Assembly (NCBI RefSeq): GCF_900162685.1
Contig: NZ_LT727827.1
Span: 413,971 to 477,970 of the forward strand
From: Terribacillus halophilus
GTDB lineage: Bacteria > Bacillota > Bacilli > Bacillales > Amphibacillaceae
Length of the DNA stretch: 64,000 bases
Direction: 5' to 3'
Shown in pieces: positions 17,831 through 26,689 of this stretch. The translations under genes and the position numbers were made by a program. The first letter of the stretch is position 1. Each line of letters opens with the position of its first letter. The notes beneath the pieces were generated by a model that ran no database searches, was not told the DNA's origin, and worked only from the letters and a program-made list of their open reading frames with translations.

Positions 17831-18319
17831 TTAGACAAATGCTGCGATAAAGAACCATACAATCATAATAAGCTGAATGACAATCTTGGCTATTGATCCA
17901 CCGAGGAAGCCTAGCAACGATCCGATTGACGAATATAGTGCTTCCTTGGGCGTTCTTCTTTGGACTAACTCTGTCACCAAGACAGCAATAAATGGTACGG
18001 CAATGATACCAATAGGCGGGAAGATAAAGGAACCGACAATAACACCTATAGCTGCGATTCGTTCTCCCCATTTACTGCCGCCGAATTTCTTCACAAAGTA
18101 ACTATTCGCAATAATATCCGATATAATCAATATGACCGTCAAGATTACCATTGCAACCCAGAATAAGACAGACAAATCGCCATCACTTAGCATGAATTGG
18201 AACACAAGGAAACCAATCCAGAGCATAAGCGGAGATGGGATAACAGGGTAAATAATTCCTGCAAAACTAGCAATGAATGCCAGCCCAATAATAATCCACG
18301 CAATTATATCTAATGCCAC
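17831..18319 (-). CDS. DUF456 family membrane protein
   Basis: 162 residues, almost entirely hydrophobic with glycine-rich helices. IYPVIPSPLMLWIGFL near the N-terminus and KFGGSKWGERIAAIGV then FPPIGIIAVPFIAVLV in the middle are characteristic of DUF456. Start codon is GTG at 18319 with GGAGG 7 nt upstream. Function unknown. It has its own promoter region and ends in the shared bidirectional terminator. Confidence 0.8.
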   Translation of the reverse strand: MALDIIAWIIIGLAFIASFAGIIYPVIPSPLMLWIGFLVFQFMLSDGDLSVLFWVAMVILTVILIISDIIANSYFVKKFGGSKWGERIAAIGVIVGSFIFPPIGIIAVPFIAVLVTELVQRRTPKEALYSSIGSLLGFLGGSIAKIVIQLIMIVWFFIAAFV

Positions 18320-18382
18320 AAATAGTCCTCCACATCTTACCTTGTTAGTTCGTATTATGACACACCGAATAGGAAAAGAAAA

Positions 18383-19459
18383 TCAAAGCCTCAGCTTTTC
18401 AAAGAATGCCGCATTGTGCTGGACACTCGGATGATCTGGATGATAAGAAACAGCTTGGAGATGCGCAGACTTTGCTTGTTCCATCAGTCCCAGCCGAGAG
18501 TAGCAGAGTGTCAGCTGTACATAAGGATACCATGTTGTATACGCAGGTACACTAAAGCCTGGCAGTTCTTTTCCTTCATAATCCAAAGCTTGCCGGTACC
18601 AATAGGCACCTGCATCATAGTTTTGTTCTTCTGTAAAAAAGTCCCCAATAAAACAGCAAAATTCCGGTCGCGGGCGGTCATATTGAAAGGAACGAAACAG
18701 ATGCATACGATATGCTTCTTTATCTCCTGTCGCTTTACAGCAATCCGCCAAATACTGACAGGCGCGGATATTATCTTCTACCCAGCCCTGTTTGGAACGA
18801 AGAAAATCCATATAATAGGACTTTGCTTGTTCAAGCTTTCCATGGTCCTTCAGCTCATTAGCATAATAAAACATATCTCTTGGTGTCAGTTCTCTGCCAG
18901 AGGCAACGTAAGATTCGTAAATACGCAGATTACGGTCTGAGAGTATATGAGACTTTTCACTTTTTCGATGTGTGACGGCTATTTCTGATGCTACAATGTT
19001 CCCTCCAAATTCCAAGTACTCATGCACTGCCCCGCGCCAGCGAAAGTTTTTGCTGCGCTTCACGATTCGGTTACGTCTGTATAAAAATAACGGACGCCCT
19101 GCTTCATCTAGGGCTGTGTGATAATACATTGATACCACATCCACCTCATCATTTATCCCGCTCCATAAGTCACGAAGTGCTGCTTGATCCTCTGGCAAAA
19201 GTACATCATCTGCATCCAGCCACATAATATAATCACTTGATGCTTTGCTGAAGCTGTAGTTCCTCGCTGCGGAGAAATCATTGATCCATTCAAAATCAAA
19301 AATTTGGCTTGTAAAGCGGGAAGCGATTTCCTTTGTCTTATCTGTTGAACCTGTATCTACAATAATAATTTCATCTACTAAATCCTGTACACTTTCCAAA
19401 CATCCGGCAAGAACTTCTTCTTCGTTCTTAACAATCATACAAAGACTGATAGAATGCAT
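18383..19459 (-). CDS. Glycosyltransferase family 2 with C-terminal TPR-like region
   Basis: 358 residues, cytosolic. The GT-A domain (1-230) opens with SLCMIVKNEEEVLAGCLES, has IIIVDTGSTDKT for UDP-sugar binding and the DXD-like WLDADDVLL for the metal. The rest (about 190-358) is helical with repeated pairs such as YYANELKDHGKLEQA and LTLCYSRLGLMEQAK, typical of TPR-type tails in this subfamily. Acceptor unknown; no cell-wall or capsule genes are adjacent. GAGGTG lies 4-5 nt before the ATG. Confidence 0.85.
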   Translation of the reverse strand: MHSISLCMIVKNEEEVLAGCLESVQDLVDEIIIVDTGSTDKTKEIASRFTSQIFDFEWINDFSAARNYSFSKASSDYIMWLDADDVLLPEDQAALRDLWSGINDEVDVVSMYYHTALDEAGRPLFLYRRNRIVKRSKNFRWRGAVHEYLEFGGNIVASEIAVTHRKSEKSHILSDRNLRIYESYVASGRELTPRDMFYYANELKDHGKLEQAKSYYMDFLRSKQGWVEDNIRACQYLADCCKATGDKEAYRMHLFRSFQYDRPRPEFCCFIGDFFTEEQNYDAGAYWYRQALDYEGKELPGFSVPAYTTWYPYVQLTLCYSRLGLMEQAKSAHLQAVSYHPDHPSVQHNAAFFEKLRL

Positions 19460-19527
19460 ACGTCACCTCGACATTTTGTTGATACTCTAACGTATGCACA
19501 AGGGACACAGAGTATTGCCTGAAAGAG

Positions 19528-19893
19528 TTATCGTCGTGTTACTTTCCATACCCACCAAATTAACAGCGGCTGGAAAAGCAAGCGGATATAAAGAATTGCC
19601 TGGTTCGTCTCCTCCATACCAGGAGCCGGTATATCATAAACCGCACTATAGATATTTGCCGGGAAGATGGCAATAAAATAAATGATTGTTACAATAGCTG
19701 TGAATCGTCTAACCGAAGGTACTAGCAGACCAATAGCTAATACGATTTCTGCAATTCCAGTCAAATAAATTAAGAGATAGCGCAGCGGCACATACGCAGG
19801 AAGCATAGCGACAAACCCGTCATCTAATACAAAGTGTGCAATAGCGGCCGCGATAAACATAGCACTAAATAGATACAAACCAATCTTTTTCAT
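19528..19893 (-). CDS. DoxX-like membrane protein
   Basis: 121 residues with four predicted membrane helices. IAAAIAHFVLDDGFVAMLP, YVPLRYLLIYLTGIAEIVLA with the usual G-x-x-E, and PANIYSAVYDIP fit the DoxX/MauE-like family. The reading frame extends 25 codons upstream, but only the ATG at 19893 has an AAGAAGGTG-type site, and MKKIGLYLF looks like a normal membrane start. It lies 47 nt after the Nudix gene, so the two may be cotranscribed. Function unknown. Confidence 0.7.
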   Translation of the reverse strand: MKKIGLYLFSAMFIAAAIAHFVLDDGFVAMLPAYVPLRYLLIYLTGIAEIVLAIGLLVPSVRRFTAIVTIIYFIAIFPANIYSAVYDIPAPGMEETNQAILYIRLLFQPLLIWWVWKVTRR

Positions 19894-19940
19894 TGCCAGC
19901 GACACCTTCTTTTTCCTTATGTAATACCCTGATCCACTTC

Positions 19941-20423
19941 TTAAAAACTCCCCTCTTTCACTTCCCAATCTGAATAGACGATTGTTTCCAGTGGCAGTTC
20001 ACCGGAGCTTAGCCACTCTACAGCTTGTGTGACTAAAGGAGAACTGTTTGTGGCGGATAACTGTGCGACTGGCAGCCAGACAGCCTCTTTGGCATCTTGC
20101 CCGGCAAACTGCTCAGGCACTCGCAAGTCACCCTCCGCCTCTGCGACATACAAAACAGCAGTATGATGCACATGAGTAAAGCTCCTCCACTTCCACGGAA
20201 GCATGAAATCAGCTGCTCCAATTTGCTTTGAAATAGCTGCTGACAAGCCCGTTTCTTCTTTTACTTCACGAATAACAGCCTCCAGCAAGCCCTCTCCTTC
20301 TTCCAGACTGCCTCCAGGTAAATCATATCGGTTACGATAAGGACCTCCCCCTTTATGAATGACGAGCAATTTGCCTTCTTTATAGATGACAGCATAAACA
20401 CCAAATGCACGATGATACAACAT
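19941..20423 (-). CDS. Nudix hydrolase
   Basis: 160 residues. The Nudix box reads GGSLEEGEGLLEAVIREVKE then ETGLS and is complete, with the REVKEETG metal-binding core. It would hydrolyse a nucleoside diphosphate linked to some other moiety; substrate unknown. A long upstream extension was rejected because the ATG at 20423 (MLYHRAFGVYAV) has GGAGTG in register, and longer versions would run into the divergent ArsR promoter. Confidence 0.88.
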   Translation of the reverse strand: MLYHRAFGVYAVIYKEGKLLVIHKGGGPYRNRYDLPGGSLEEGEGLLEAVIREVKEETGLSAAISKQIGAADFMLPWKWRSFTHVHHTAVLYVAEAEGDLRVPEQFAGQDAKEAVWLPVAQLSATNSSPLVTQAVEWLSSGELPLETIVYSDWEVKEGSF

Positions 20424-20465
20424 TTTTAAAACACTCCATTCGATTTTTATTGAATATAACATGCT

Positions 20466-20497
20466 GATAATATAAAATATTATCGAGGTGATAATAT
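20466..20497. promoter_or_regulatory. Inverted-repeat operator before the ArsR gene
   Basis: GATAATAT-AAA-ATATTATC (20466-20484) is a perfect 8-bp inverted repeat with a 3-nt centre. A third GATAATAT copy (20490-20497) overlaps the start codon of the regulator. It lies between the divergent Nudix and ArsR genes. I infer autoregulation by the ArsR protein, with control of the coupled MFS pump. Confidence 0.65.
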
Positions 20498-21539
20498 GCA
20501 GATAATTCAGACTGGCTTTAAAGCAAATAATGATTATACCATTCATTTCGAATCATCGTTACTCTGGGAAGCGGCTTTAGGTATTGCAGCTATTACGAAC
20601 ACATCACTCTCTGGCACGCTGGAGCATATTGAAAAAATGTGGGATAACCCAGAAAATAGCTTGTCAGATCAGCTTCAACATTCTTTAAAGATTGTACATG
20701 AGCGGAATACATGGAAAGCACTGCTCCAATTACTTCACCATTCTAAGGCGCACAGTTTAGCAGATTGGTCAAAAGAAATGAAACAGATGCCCACTATCAT
20801 ATTGCGGGAGCAATGCCTGCCGTATATCGGCAGTTCGTTCGAAGAAATTCGAAAAGAAGCTGCTTCTGGAGATAAGCAAGCCATTGCAAAGCTTCAAGAA
20901 GTAACTGCGGATAATCCTTTCTTTCCAGACTATATCGCTTTTATTGCACAAACAGACAGTCAGTTCCTAAAAAAGCATTTGCTCGCTGTCATGACGGGTT
21001 GGTTCCAGGAAGTGATCAAACCGCACAATGAAGAATTACAGGATATGCTGACCCGGGATCTGGCAGATAAAAAGCGCAAACTGGAGACAATGGAACAACT
21101 AGATTTCATGCGCTGGATAACGAACAGTCCAAGCTTTAAGCCAGATGACTCCTTCCATACCGTTCTATTCATCCCGCATTACTACTACAGGCCGTGGACA
21201 ATAACCGCTGATTTGCCAGGTACAAAGGTGTTTTATTATCCCATCCACGCAAATAGCATCGATCCAGAAAACAGATATAATCCGGATACGATGCTCGTAC
21301 GTAAATATAAAGCACTCGGTGATGCCATGCGCCTTCATCTGCTAAAACGATTAGCCGAGGGTGAACAAACACTGCAGCAGCTGGCGGAACAAATACCTGT
21401 TGCTAAATCAACACTGCATCATCACTTGAAAATGTTGAAATCTGCAGGACTGATTGATTCCAATAAACAAGTTTACTATGTAAACAAACAACGAATTGCT
21501 CCCTTGGATAGTGAACTGCACTACTTTCTGAAGGAGTAG
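20496..21539 (+). CDS. ArsR-family transcriptional regulator with large N-terminal domain
   Basis: 347 residues. The last 80 form a winged helix of ArsR type: YKALGDAMRLHLLKRLAEGE, then TLQQLAEQIPVAKSTLHHHL as recognition helix and KSAGLIDSNKQVYYV as wing. The first 260 residues are a helical domain (DUF5937-like by layout) that probably binds an effector. No metal-type CxC motif is visible, so it is unlikely to sense metals. GAGGTG lies 6 nt before the ATG at 20496. It sits 4 nt upstream of an MFS pump, a common efflux arrangement. Confidence 0.85.
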   Translation: MQIIQTGFKANNDYTIHFESSLLWEAALGIAAITNTSLSGTLEHIEKMWDNPENSLSDQLQHSLKIVHERNTWKALLQLLHHSKAHSLADWSKEMKQMPTIILREQCLPYIGSSFEEIRKEAASGDKQAIAKLQEVTADNPFFPDYIAFIAQTDSQFLKKHLLAVMTGWFQEVIKPHNEELQDMLTRDLADKKRKLETMEQLDFMRWITNSPSFKPDDSFHTVLFIPHYYYRPWTITADLPGTKVFYYPIHANSIDPENRYNPDTMLVRKYKALGDAMRLHLLKRLAEGEQTLQQLAEQIPVAKSTLHHHLKMLKSAGLIDSNKQVYYVNKQRIAPLDSELHYFLKE

Positions 21540-21543
21540 TCCT

Positions 21544-22740
21544 ATGACAGAACAGCGAATTACGTTAACCCATCCATTATCCCGCCTAATGATGAGTACG
21601 ACCACAGCAAATATGGCCGGGCAAGTGTACAGCATTCTCCTTCCCCTGCTCGTACTAGAAGTGACATCTTCCGCCTTTGCTGTTACGGCCACAATTGCTG
21701 CTGAACGAGCATCGATGGTACTCCAGCCCTTAGTAGGACCTATATTAGATAGGTCAAATTGGAAACGCATACTGCTGCTAGCTGATGTTGCTCGTTTTGT
21801 TTGTTTTCTAATTCTCAGTGCGTTGGCTGCCTCAGGTCACTTGTCGATCCCGTTGCTATTGGTGCTTTCTTTTATCATTGGATTTGCTGCTATCTTTTAT
21901 CAAGGAGCCCAATTTACCGCCATTCCATTTATCGTATCTACAAGACAGCTGCATTTTGCTAATAGTCTAGAGAGCGCTCTTTATCAGCTGAGTATTGTTA
22001 TCGGTCCAAGTATCGGCGGCGTTGTTCTTTTATTCTTCCACATGCAGTTTAGTTTAATTATTATGAGCACCCTTGCTTTCTTTGCTCTTTGGCTGATTTT
22101 ACTTCTTCCTTACCAGAAAAATTCAGTTCGTGCTAAACCGTTTTCGCTCGCTGTCTACACACAAGAATTAAAGGAAGGCTTCGCTTTCATTTACTACAAA
22201 AAAGAAATCTGGTTCACTAATCTCATTCTGTTAATCTCCAATTTCGGTATTCAATTTCTTATTGTCTTGCTCGTCATTTTTATGGACAAGCTCACACATG
22301 ATCCGCTGCTTATCGGTATCGTCTTATCTTCCGGTGGTATTGGTGCTGTACTTGGCACAGTACTTGGATTTTATGCTGATCGAGTAGGTACATACAGACA
22401 AATACTGTTTGCAGCTAAAGTAATTGGCGGCTTATCCATCATCTTCATCAGTCTCACAGACAGCATCTGGCTGGTAGCTCTCCTCAATTTAATTGGGACA
22501 GCGTCTGCCGGAGCAATTAACCCAATCATTAAAACAATACGCCAGCAATACACACCACAGCATCTATTAGGCCGTGTCCAAGCATCATCTCGGTTCATCA
22601 CATTTACGTTATTGCCAGCCGCCTCAATTTGCGGCGGTTTGCTGTCAGAGTGGATAGGTACTGAATCAACTATTATGCTCGGTGGGTGTATTGCCACTAC
22701 CTCCGTTATATTTGTTTGGAAATTACCTCGTAAACTATAA
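21544..22740 (+). CDS. MFS transporter (efflux type)
   Basis: 398 residues, about 12 membrane segments. The loop 2-3 motif appears as GPILDRSNWKRILLLADV, and the second half carries GIGAVLGTVLGFYADRVGT. It resembles the enterobactin-exporter/macrolide-type drug-proton antiporters. It follows the ArsR gene by 4 nt with AAGGAG ahead, so regulator and pump form a two-gene operon. Substrate unknown. Confidence 0.88.
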   Translation: MTEQRITLTHPLSRLMMSTTTANMAGQVYSILLPLLVLEVTSSAFAVTATIAAERASMVLQPLVGPILDRSNWKRILLLADVARFVCFLILSALAASGHLSIPLLLVLSFIIGFAAIFYQGAQFTAIPFIVSTRQLHFANSLESALYQLSIVIGPSIGGVVLLFFHMQFSLIIMSTLAFFALWLILLLPYQKNSVRAKPFSLAVYTQELKEGFAFIYYKKEIWFTNLILLISNFGIQFLIVLLVIFMDKLTHDPLLIGIVLSSGGIGAVLGTVLGFYADRVGTYRQILFAAKVIGGLSIIFISLTDSIWLVALLNLIGTASAGAINPIIKTIRQQYTPQHLLGRVQASSRFITFTLLPAASICGGLLSEWIGTESTIMLGGCIATTSVIFVWKLPRKL

Positions 22741-22769
22741 AAAGAAGGCCCGCATTAAGGCCTTCTTAA
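22736..22769. terminator. Bidirectional terminator, MFS / subtilase
   Basis: AAGAAGGCC (22742-22750) pairs with GGCCTTCTT (22759-22767). The T-tract is better on the minus strand, so it serves mainly the subtilase gene. Confidence 0.75.
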
Positions 22770-22779
22770 TCAAGACAGT

Positions 22780-24042
22780 TTATTGAACAAGCGGGAAACC
22801 AAAGCCTGATGCATAATCATCGCCTCTTGCTGCTCCATAACCGCCGAGTATGTCGTTGGATTGTGCACGTGCTTGCAATGTCTGTCGCACTTGCGAGCTG
22901 CTTAAGCTTGTGTTTTTAGACCAAATTTTTGCAGCCAATCCGGAAATATGCGGAGTTGCCATTGACGTACCTGTTAGAGACGCATACGTATTTCCAGGGA
23001 AGGTTGAAAGAATTGCCGATCCTGGTGCTGATACTTCTACATCCCCTTGCTGGATTCGATAATCGCCATCTGTACGGCTGTATCCTCTGGAGGACGAATC
23101 AGCGACGCGGTATGTACCGTTTTGCTGGCGATTTTCCAGGTTGGCTACCCCAACAGCTTCCGGCAATCCGCCTGGATAATTAATTGATCCTTCATAAGGA
23201 CCGGAGTTACCTGTTGCAGCAACTACTAGTGCTCCTCTGCTGTTCGCATAACGCACAGCGCTTGCTATAAGTGAATCCTGCCCGCCGCCAAGTGACATGG
23301 AGATAATGACTCGCTCACCGCGGTTTGCTCCTTCATCAGCAGCTTTTTGAATCGCGTTAGCTATATCATCGGAATAGCCGCGACCATCATCGCCAAGTAC
23401 TTTGTATGCCCAAAGGTCAGCTTCTGGTGCTACACCGTAAACACCGGAACCATTACCACCGTTAGCCAGTGCACTCCCAGAAACATGTGTGCCATGACCA
23501 TCACGGTCGACACAACTGCCGTTCACTTGTCCGCTGTAATATTGCGTAAAGTCAATGCATTGCTCCACATTGGCTGCAAGGTCAGGGTGATTAACGGAAG
23601 TGCCTGTATCCAAAACGGCTATATTGATATTATTACCGCCAGAAGTGCGGGTGATGGATGGATTGTTATAAATTGCTTGAATACCCCAAGGTGTACGATC
23701 GGATACCGCCTGCGCTGAGACGTCTCGTTTCTTCGTCACCTCCTGTTTGGTATACACACTCACTTCGGTGACTTCCAAAGCTTTATCAGCTTTTAGTTCT
23801 TTGAGCTCCTTTTCGGATACTTCCGTTGTAAATCCCTGATTGCCAAAGCTGTTTCGGACACCGTGCTCCTGCTTCACTTTATCTGTAGCTTGTGTTGTGA
23901 ATACACCGTCCTTCTGCTTTACTAGTACTCGTACTTCATTTTGCTTTGCCGTTTGGTCTGGTGCAGCGGAAGCTTGTAACGGCTGAAAAGCGGCTAATCC
24001 TAACATGGCCACTGCAGCGACACTTACCAGTTTTCTTTTCAT
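22780..24042 (-). CDS. Secreted subtilisin-like serine protease (S8)
   Basis: 420 residues. Signal peptide 1-26 (MKRKLVSVAAVAMLGLAAF, cleavage after ASA). An I9-type propeptide covers about 35-110. The S8 domain follows, with Asp145 in VLDTGTS, His183 in DGHGTHVSG, oxyanion Asn279 in AATGNSG and Ser360 in TGTSMATPH. Cys162 and Cys177 flank the catalytic His region and could form a disulfide, as in the TA39/sphericase-type subtilisins, which it resembles. It degrades extracellular protein. GAGGTGATC lies before the ATG. Monocistronic. Confidence 0.95.
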   Translation of the reverse strand: MKRKLVSVAAVAMLGLAAFQPLQASAAPDQTAKQNEVRVLVKQKDGVFTTQATDKVKQEHGVRNSFGNQGFTTEVSEKELKELKADKALEVTEVSVYTKQEVTKKRDVSAQAVSDRTPWGIQAIYNNPSITRTSGGNNINIAVLDTGTSVNHPDLAANVEQCIDFTQYYSGQVNGSCVDRDGHGTHVSGSALANGGNGSGVYGVAPEADLWAYKVLGDDGRGYSDDIANAIQKAADEGANRGERVIISMSLGGGQDSLIASAVRYANSRGALVVAATGNSGPYEGSINYPGGLPEAVGVANLENRQQNGTYRVADSSSRGYSRTDGDYRIQQGDVEVSAPGSAILSTFPGNTYASLTGTSMATPHISGLAAKIWSKNTSLSSSQVRQTLQARAQSNDILGGYGAARGDDYASGFGFPLVQ

Positions 24043-24178
24043 TTGATCACCTCGCTAGTTTTTATAGTCACTGAAAAGTTCGTCCCTCTCTGTCTGTGAC
24101 TCTCAGAAACTATTACAGTTAATCTAGCATAGGCTTCCATGGAAATGTATTGGGAAATTAGGCAACATAAGCATACAG

Positions 24179-24272
24179 AAAAAGACATTATTCCCGTGTT
24201 TATTTCCTTCTCTCAGCAGAATATTTGCCCGGAAGCGATTTTCTGTGAGTTAAGGTGGAATAATGTCTTTTT
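24179..24272. repeat. Long inverted repeat with inner hairpin
   Basis: A perfect 16-bp inverted repeat, AAAAAGACATTATTCC (24179-24194) against 24257-24272, encloses 62 nt that hold a second imperfect pairing (CTCAGCAGAATAT region with ATTTTCTGTGAG). It begins 9 nt after the CopD-like stop. On the minus strand the right arm ends in TTTTT, so it can terminate that gene, but it is far larger than a normal terminator. Confidence 0.7.
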
Positions 24273-24281
24273 ATTGATAAT

Positions 24282-25346
24282 TTAGAATCGCAAACTAGTC
24301 ATAATTGCAGCGTACAAAAGTCCCGAAGCAGCACATGCAGCTGCCAAAGCAAAGCTTACTCTAGCTCTCTTTTTGAAAAAATAAAGAATGCTTACTAAAA
24401 ATAGTCCTGCTCCAACAAAGCAGACAATTCCCGTTATGCTCATATACCAGGTTGCGACACTTCCAGCTGTCACACGTTGAAAAATGCTGCCGAATATAGG
24501 CGCTGCTCCAGCATTGCTTAAAGCTTCTGCTATATCTGCTGGTGCTGGAGATGATCCTAGCAGCGCTGAACAAGCAAACACAATAGCCAAAAGAAACGCC
24601 TCTGCCCGGATCCAATTTAGAGGCTGTAAGTGAGGATGCTGCCGCACATGTTTCATTAAAAACATGTTGATAACGGTAAATACCAGCACAGGAATAAATA
24701 CAATATGCTTAATGAGTAACATCTGTCCATACGTTAGCATTAACACATTGCCGTAATCTTGTATATCCATGGCAAACAACATGACGACGATACCGCTGCC
24801 TATCACTGCCGTAACAAGCACTGTAGCAAATGGGGTGAACCATTTTAGGAAACTTTCCCAACTAAAGTGTTCGGATGTATAAAAACACACGTGTGCCAGC
24901 ACACCTACCCAAAAAACAGCGGCACTTAAGTGTACAAAGTGAGCAAAAGTATCTATTAAACCTGCGTCTGGATGGCTCCCATAAGCACGAAGAAATAGCA
25001 TGCCAAGAAAGAGAACAAGCGTAACAAATGGCAGTTTATCTACATACAGCAGCAGCCAGACACAAAGAGCCAGTAAAAAGATCCCAAGCCATACATGGCC
25101 AGCAGCTGTTTGGAATAATACTGTTAACAATGCTTTTCCATACCCGTCGTGCGCTCCGATTATCGACACCAAGTTAATAACTGGACCGCTAGTAACAAGT
25201 GCAGCAGACGCTGCACCAGCTAAGACATCACTTCGCGGTGTCTGAACTGCCGCTTCTTTTCTGCGAACAAGACGAAACACGATATGACCAGCAACAAATG
25301 AGAACGCAATGTAAGATAACAATTCCATTAACGGAACAAGAATCAT
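24282..25346 (-). CDS. CopD-domain membrane protein
   Basis: 354 residues, eight or nine membrane helices. FAHFVHLSAAVFWVGVLAH near residue 135 is the CopD signature with its His residues; further His lie in IKHIVFIPVL and in MKHVRQHPHLQPL. CopD proteins move copper across the membrane. In YcnJ-type proteins CopD is fused to a periplasmic CopC domain; here there is no CopC part, signal peptide or neighbouring copper gene. Copper uptake is therefore only inferred. Confidence 0.75.
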   Translation of the reverse strand: MILVPLMELLSYIAFSFVAGHIVFRLVRRKEAAVQTPRSDVLAGAASAALVTSGPVINLVSIIGAHDGYGKALLTVLFQTAAGHVWLGIFLLALCVWLLLYVDKLPFVTLVLFLGMLFLRAYGSHPDAGLIDTFAHFVHLSAAVFWVGVLAHVCFYTSEHFSWESFLKWFTPFATVLVTAVIGSGIVVMLFAMDIQDYGNVLMLTYGQMLLIKHIVFIPVLVFTVINMFLMKHVRQHPHLQPLNWIRAEAFLLAIVFACSALLGSSPAPADIAEALSNAGAAPIFGSIFQRVTAGSVATWYMSITGIVCFVGAGLFLVSILYFFKKRARVSFALAAACAASGLLYAAIMTSLRF

Positions 25347-25494
25347 GCTAAAGTAGTCCTTTTATAAAAAAATAATGCCTGCAGCTTCATTATTCACAAC
25401 TCCAATTTTCTACATATCTCTTCCATCGTATAAAAGAAACGAGCAAGCGTATAGAAGGAATTGTGACTAAAATTGCACACTTCTTTTGTATCGT

Positions 25495-25525
25495 AAAAAA
25501 GACACGTCCCAATCCAACATGTCTT
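25495..25525 (-). terminator. Terminator of the SEC-C gene
   Basis: On the minus strand AAGACATGT pairs with ACGTGTCTT (one G-T pair) and is followed by TTTTTT. It starts about 12 nt after the stop at 25537. Confidence 0.7.
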
Positions 25526-25536
25526 CATCATTCTGT

Positions 25537-26610
25537 TTATTTACCGCAGCACTGCTTATGTTTTTTCCCGCTTCCACACGGACAAGGTTGATTACGTCCA
25601 GTTTTAGTGTATGTTTTCATATCCACCACATTGGAAGGATTTTTGCGCAGCTGTATAGGCACGTAACCTTTCAACGTCCACTTTGGCGAGTTGTTGTTTA
25701 TAGCAACAAATAAGGCGACAACTTCTTGAATTATTTGTTCTGAGTTAACCTCAAATTCCGTGATAAACATCCGCACCATATTTTGAAGAGGAATATCTTG
25801 TTTTGTCATACTCAAATACTCATCCAGCAGGTCGTGAATTTCTTCCTCATTGATGGTGTAATTTTTCTGCATATACGATTTAAATGCACGGAGTGGCTTA
25901 TTTATTGCTAAATAGTTCTCTTCTCCAGCTTGTACAATCTGTTCCTTTGTATATGGGTAAAAGGCTAAATCAGACCTGCTTTGTATTGTGCGGAGCAACG
26001 CTTCTGGATCCTCTACACGCCAATCAGCCAATCCACTTGCAGCAAATTGGATATCGTTATAGTACAGGGCAGCATTGTGAATCACATCTATATAATAAGT
26101 GAAATCAAAAGAACCGCCAGTCAGCCTCTCCACATGCGAAATTAAATCTCGTACAGAAAGTGCGCCATAATGATACAGCAGCCCTCGTGTAAGTGTTATA
26201 TACGAAGAATTCTGCTTTACCTGTTTCACATAGGTCGGCGAATCAATTGTTCTGAATACTTGCATACACTCTTCAGGGATTACAAGGAAAGGTTTGTTAT
26301 CAATATCTATCGGAAACCAAATTAGCTTGTAAAATAATGCGTCTGCCCTGCCAGCTCCGAATCCCAATGCTGAGAGATAGCCTTGATTATTCATTGCCTG
26401 CTTGAACAGCTTGTATTGTCCTTCATCCATTGTTGCAAAGTTTGGTGCTAACTTTTTGGGAAGCAGTTCCGCCAATTTCGGCACCAAGTCACGTTTGTTC
26501 AGCTGACTAATTCCTTTTATTTTATAATCTCTTCTAATTTGATCCAGCTCACTCTTCGTATATGAAGCCAGTGCATCTGCTAAAGAGATTGGTTTAAGAC
26601 TTTTATTCAT
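25537..26610 (-). CDS. SEC-C zinc-binding protein with Rho-N/SAP-like N-terminus
   Basis: 357 residues. The C-terminus is a SEC-C motif, GRNQPCPCGSGKKHKQCCGK (CXCX8CC), as in SecA, which binds zinc. Residues about 1-50 (SYTKSELDQIRRDYKIKG, KRDLVPKLAELLP) look like a HeH/SAP-type helical module, which often binds nucleic acid. The middle is unassigned. A start 14 codons upstream lacks a ribosome site; MNKSLKPISL at 26610 has GGAGTG 7 nt upstream. Role unknown. Repeat copy 2 separates it from thiE. Confidence 0.8.
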   Translation of the reverse strand: MNKSLKPISLADALASYTKSELDQIRRDYKIKGISQLNKRDLVPKLAELLPKKLAPNFATMDEGQYKLFKQAMNNQGYLSALGFGAGRADALFYKLIWFPIDIDNKPFLVIPEECMQVFRTIDSPTYVKQVKQNSSYITLTRGLLYHYGALSVRDLISHVERLTGGSFDFTYYIDVIHNAALYYNDIQFAASGLADWRVEDPEALLRTIQSRSDLAFYPYTKEQIVQAGEENYLAINKPLRAFKSYMQKNYTINEEEIHDLLDEYLSMTKQDIPLQNMVRMFITEFEVNSEQIIQEVVALFVAINNNSPKWTLKGYVPIQLRKNPSNVVDMKTYTKTGRNQPCPCGSGKKHKQCCGK

Positions 26611-26689
26611 TTGTTCACTCCATTTATAAGGCATACCCCTATCATAATGCAATTCCTATCATTAAAAAAGAGAGCAGAACAAAACAAGA

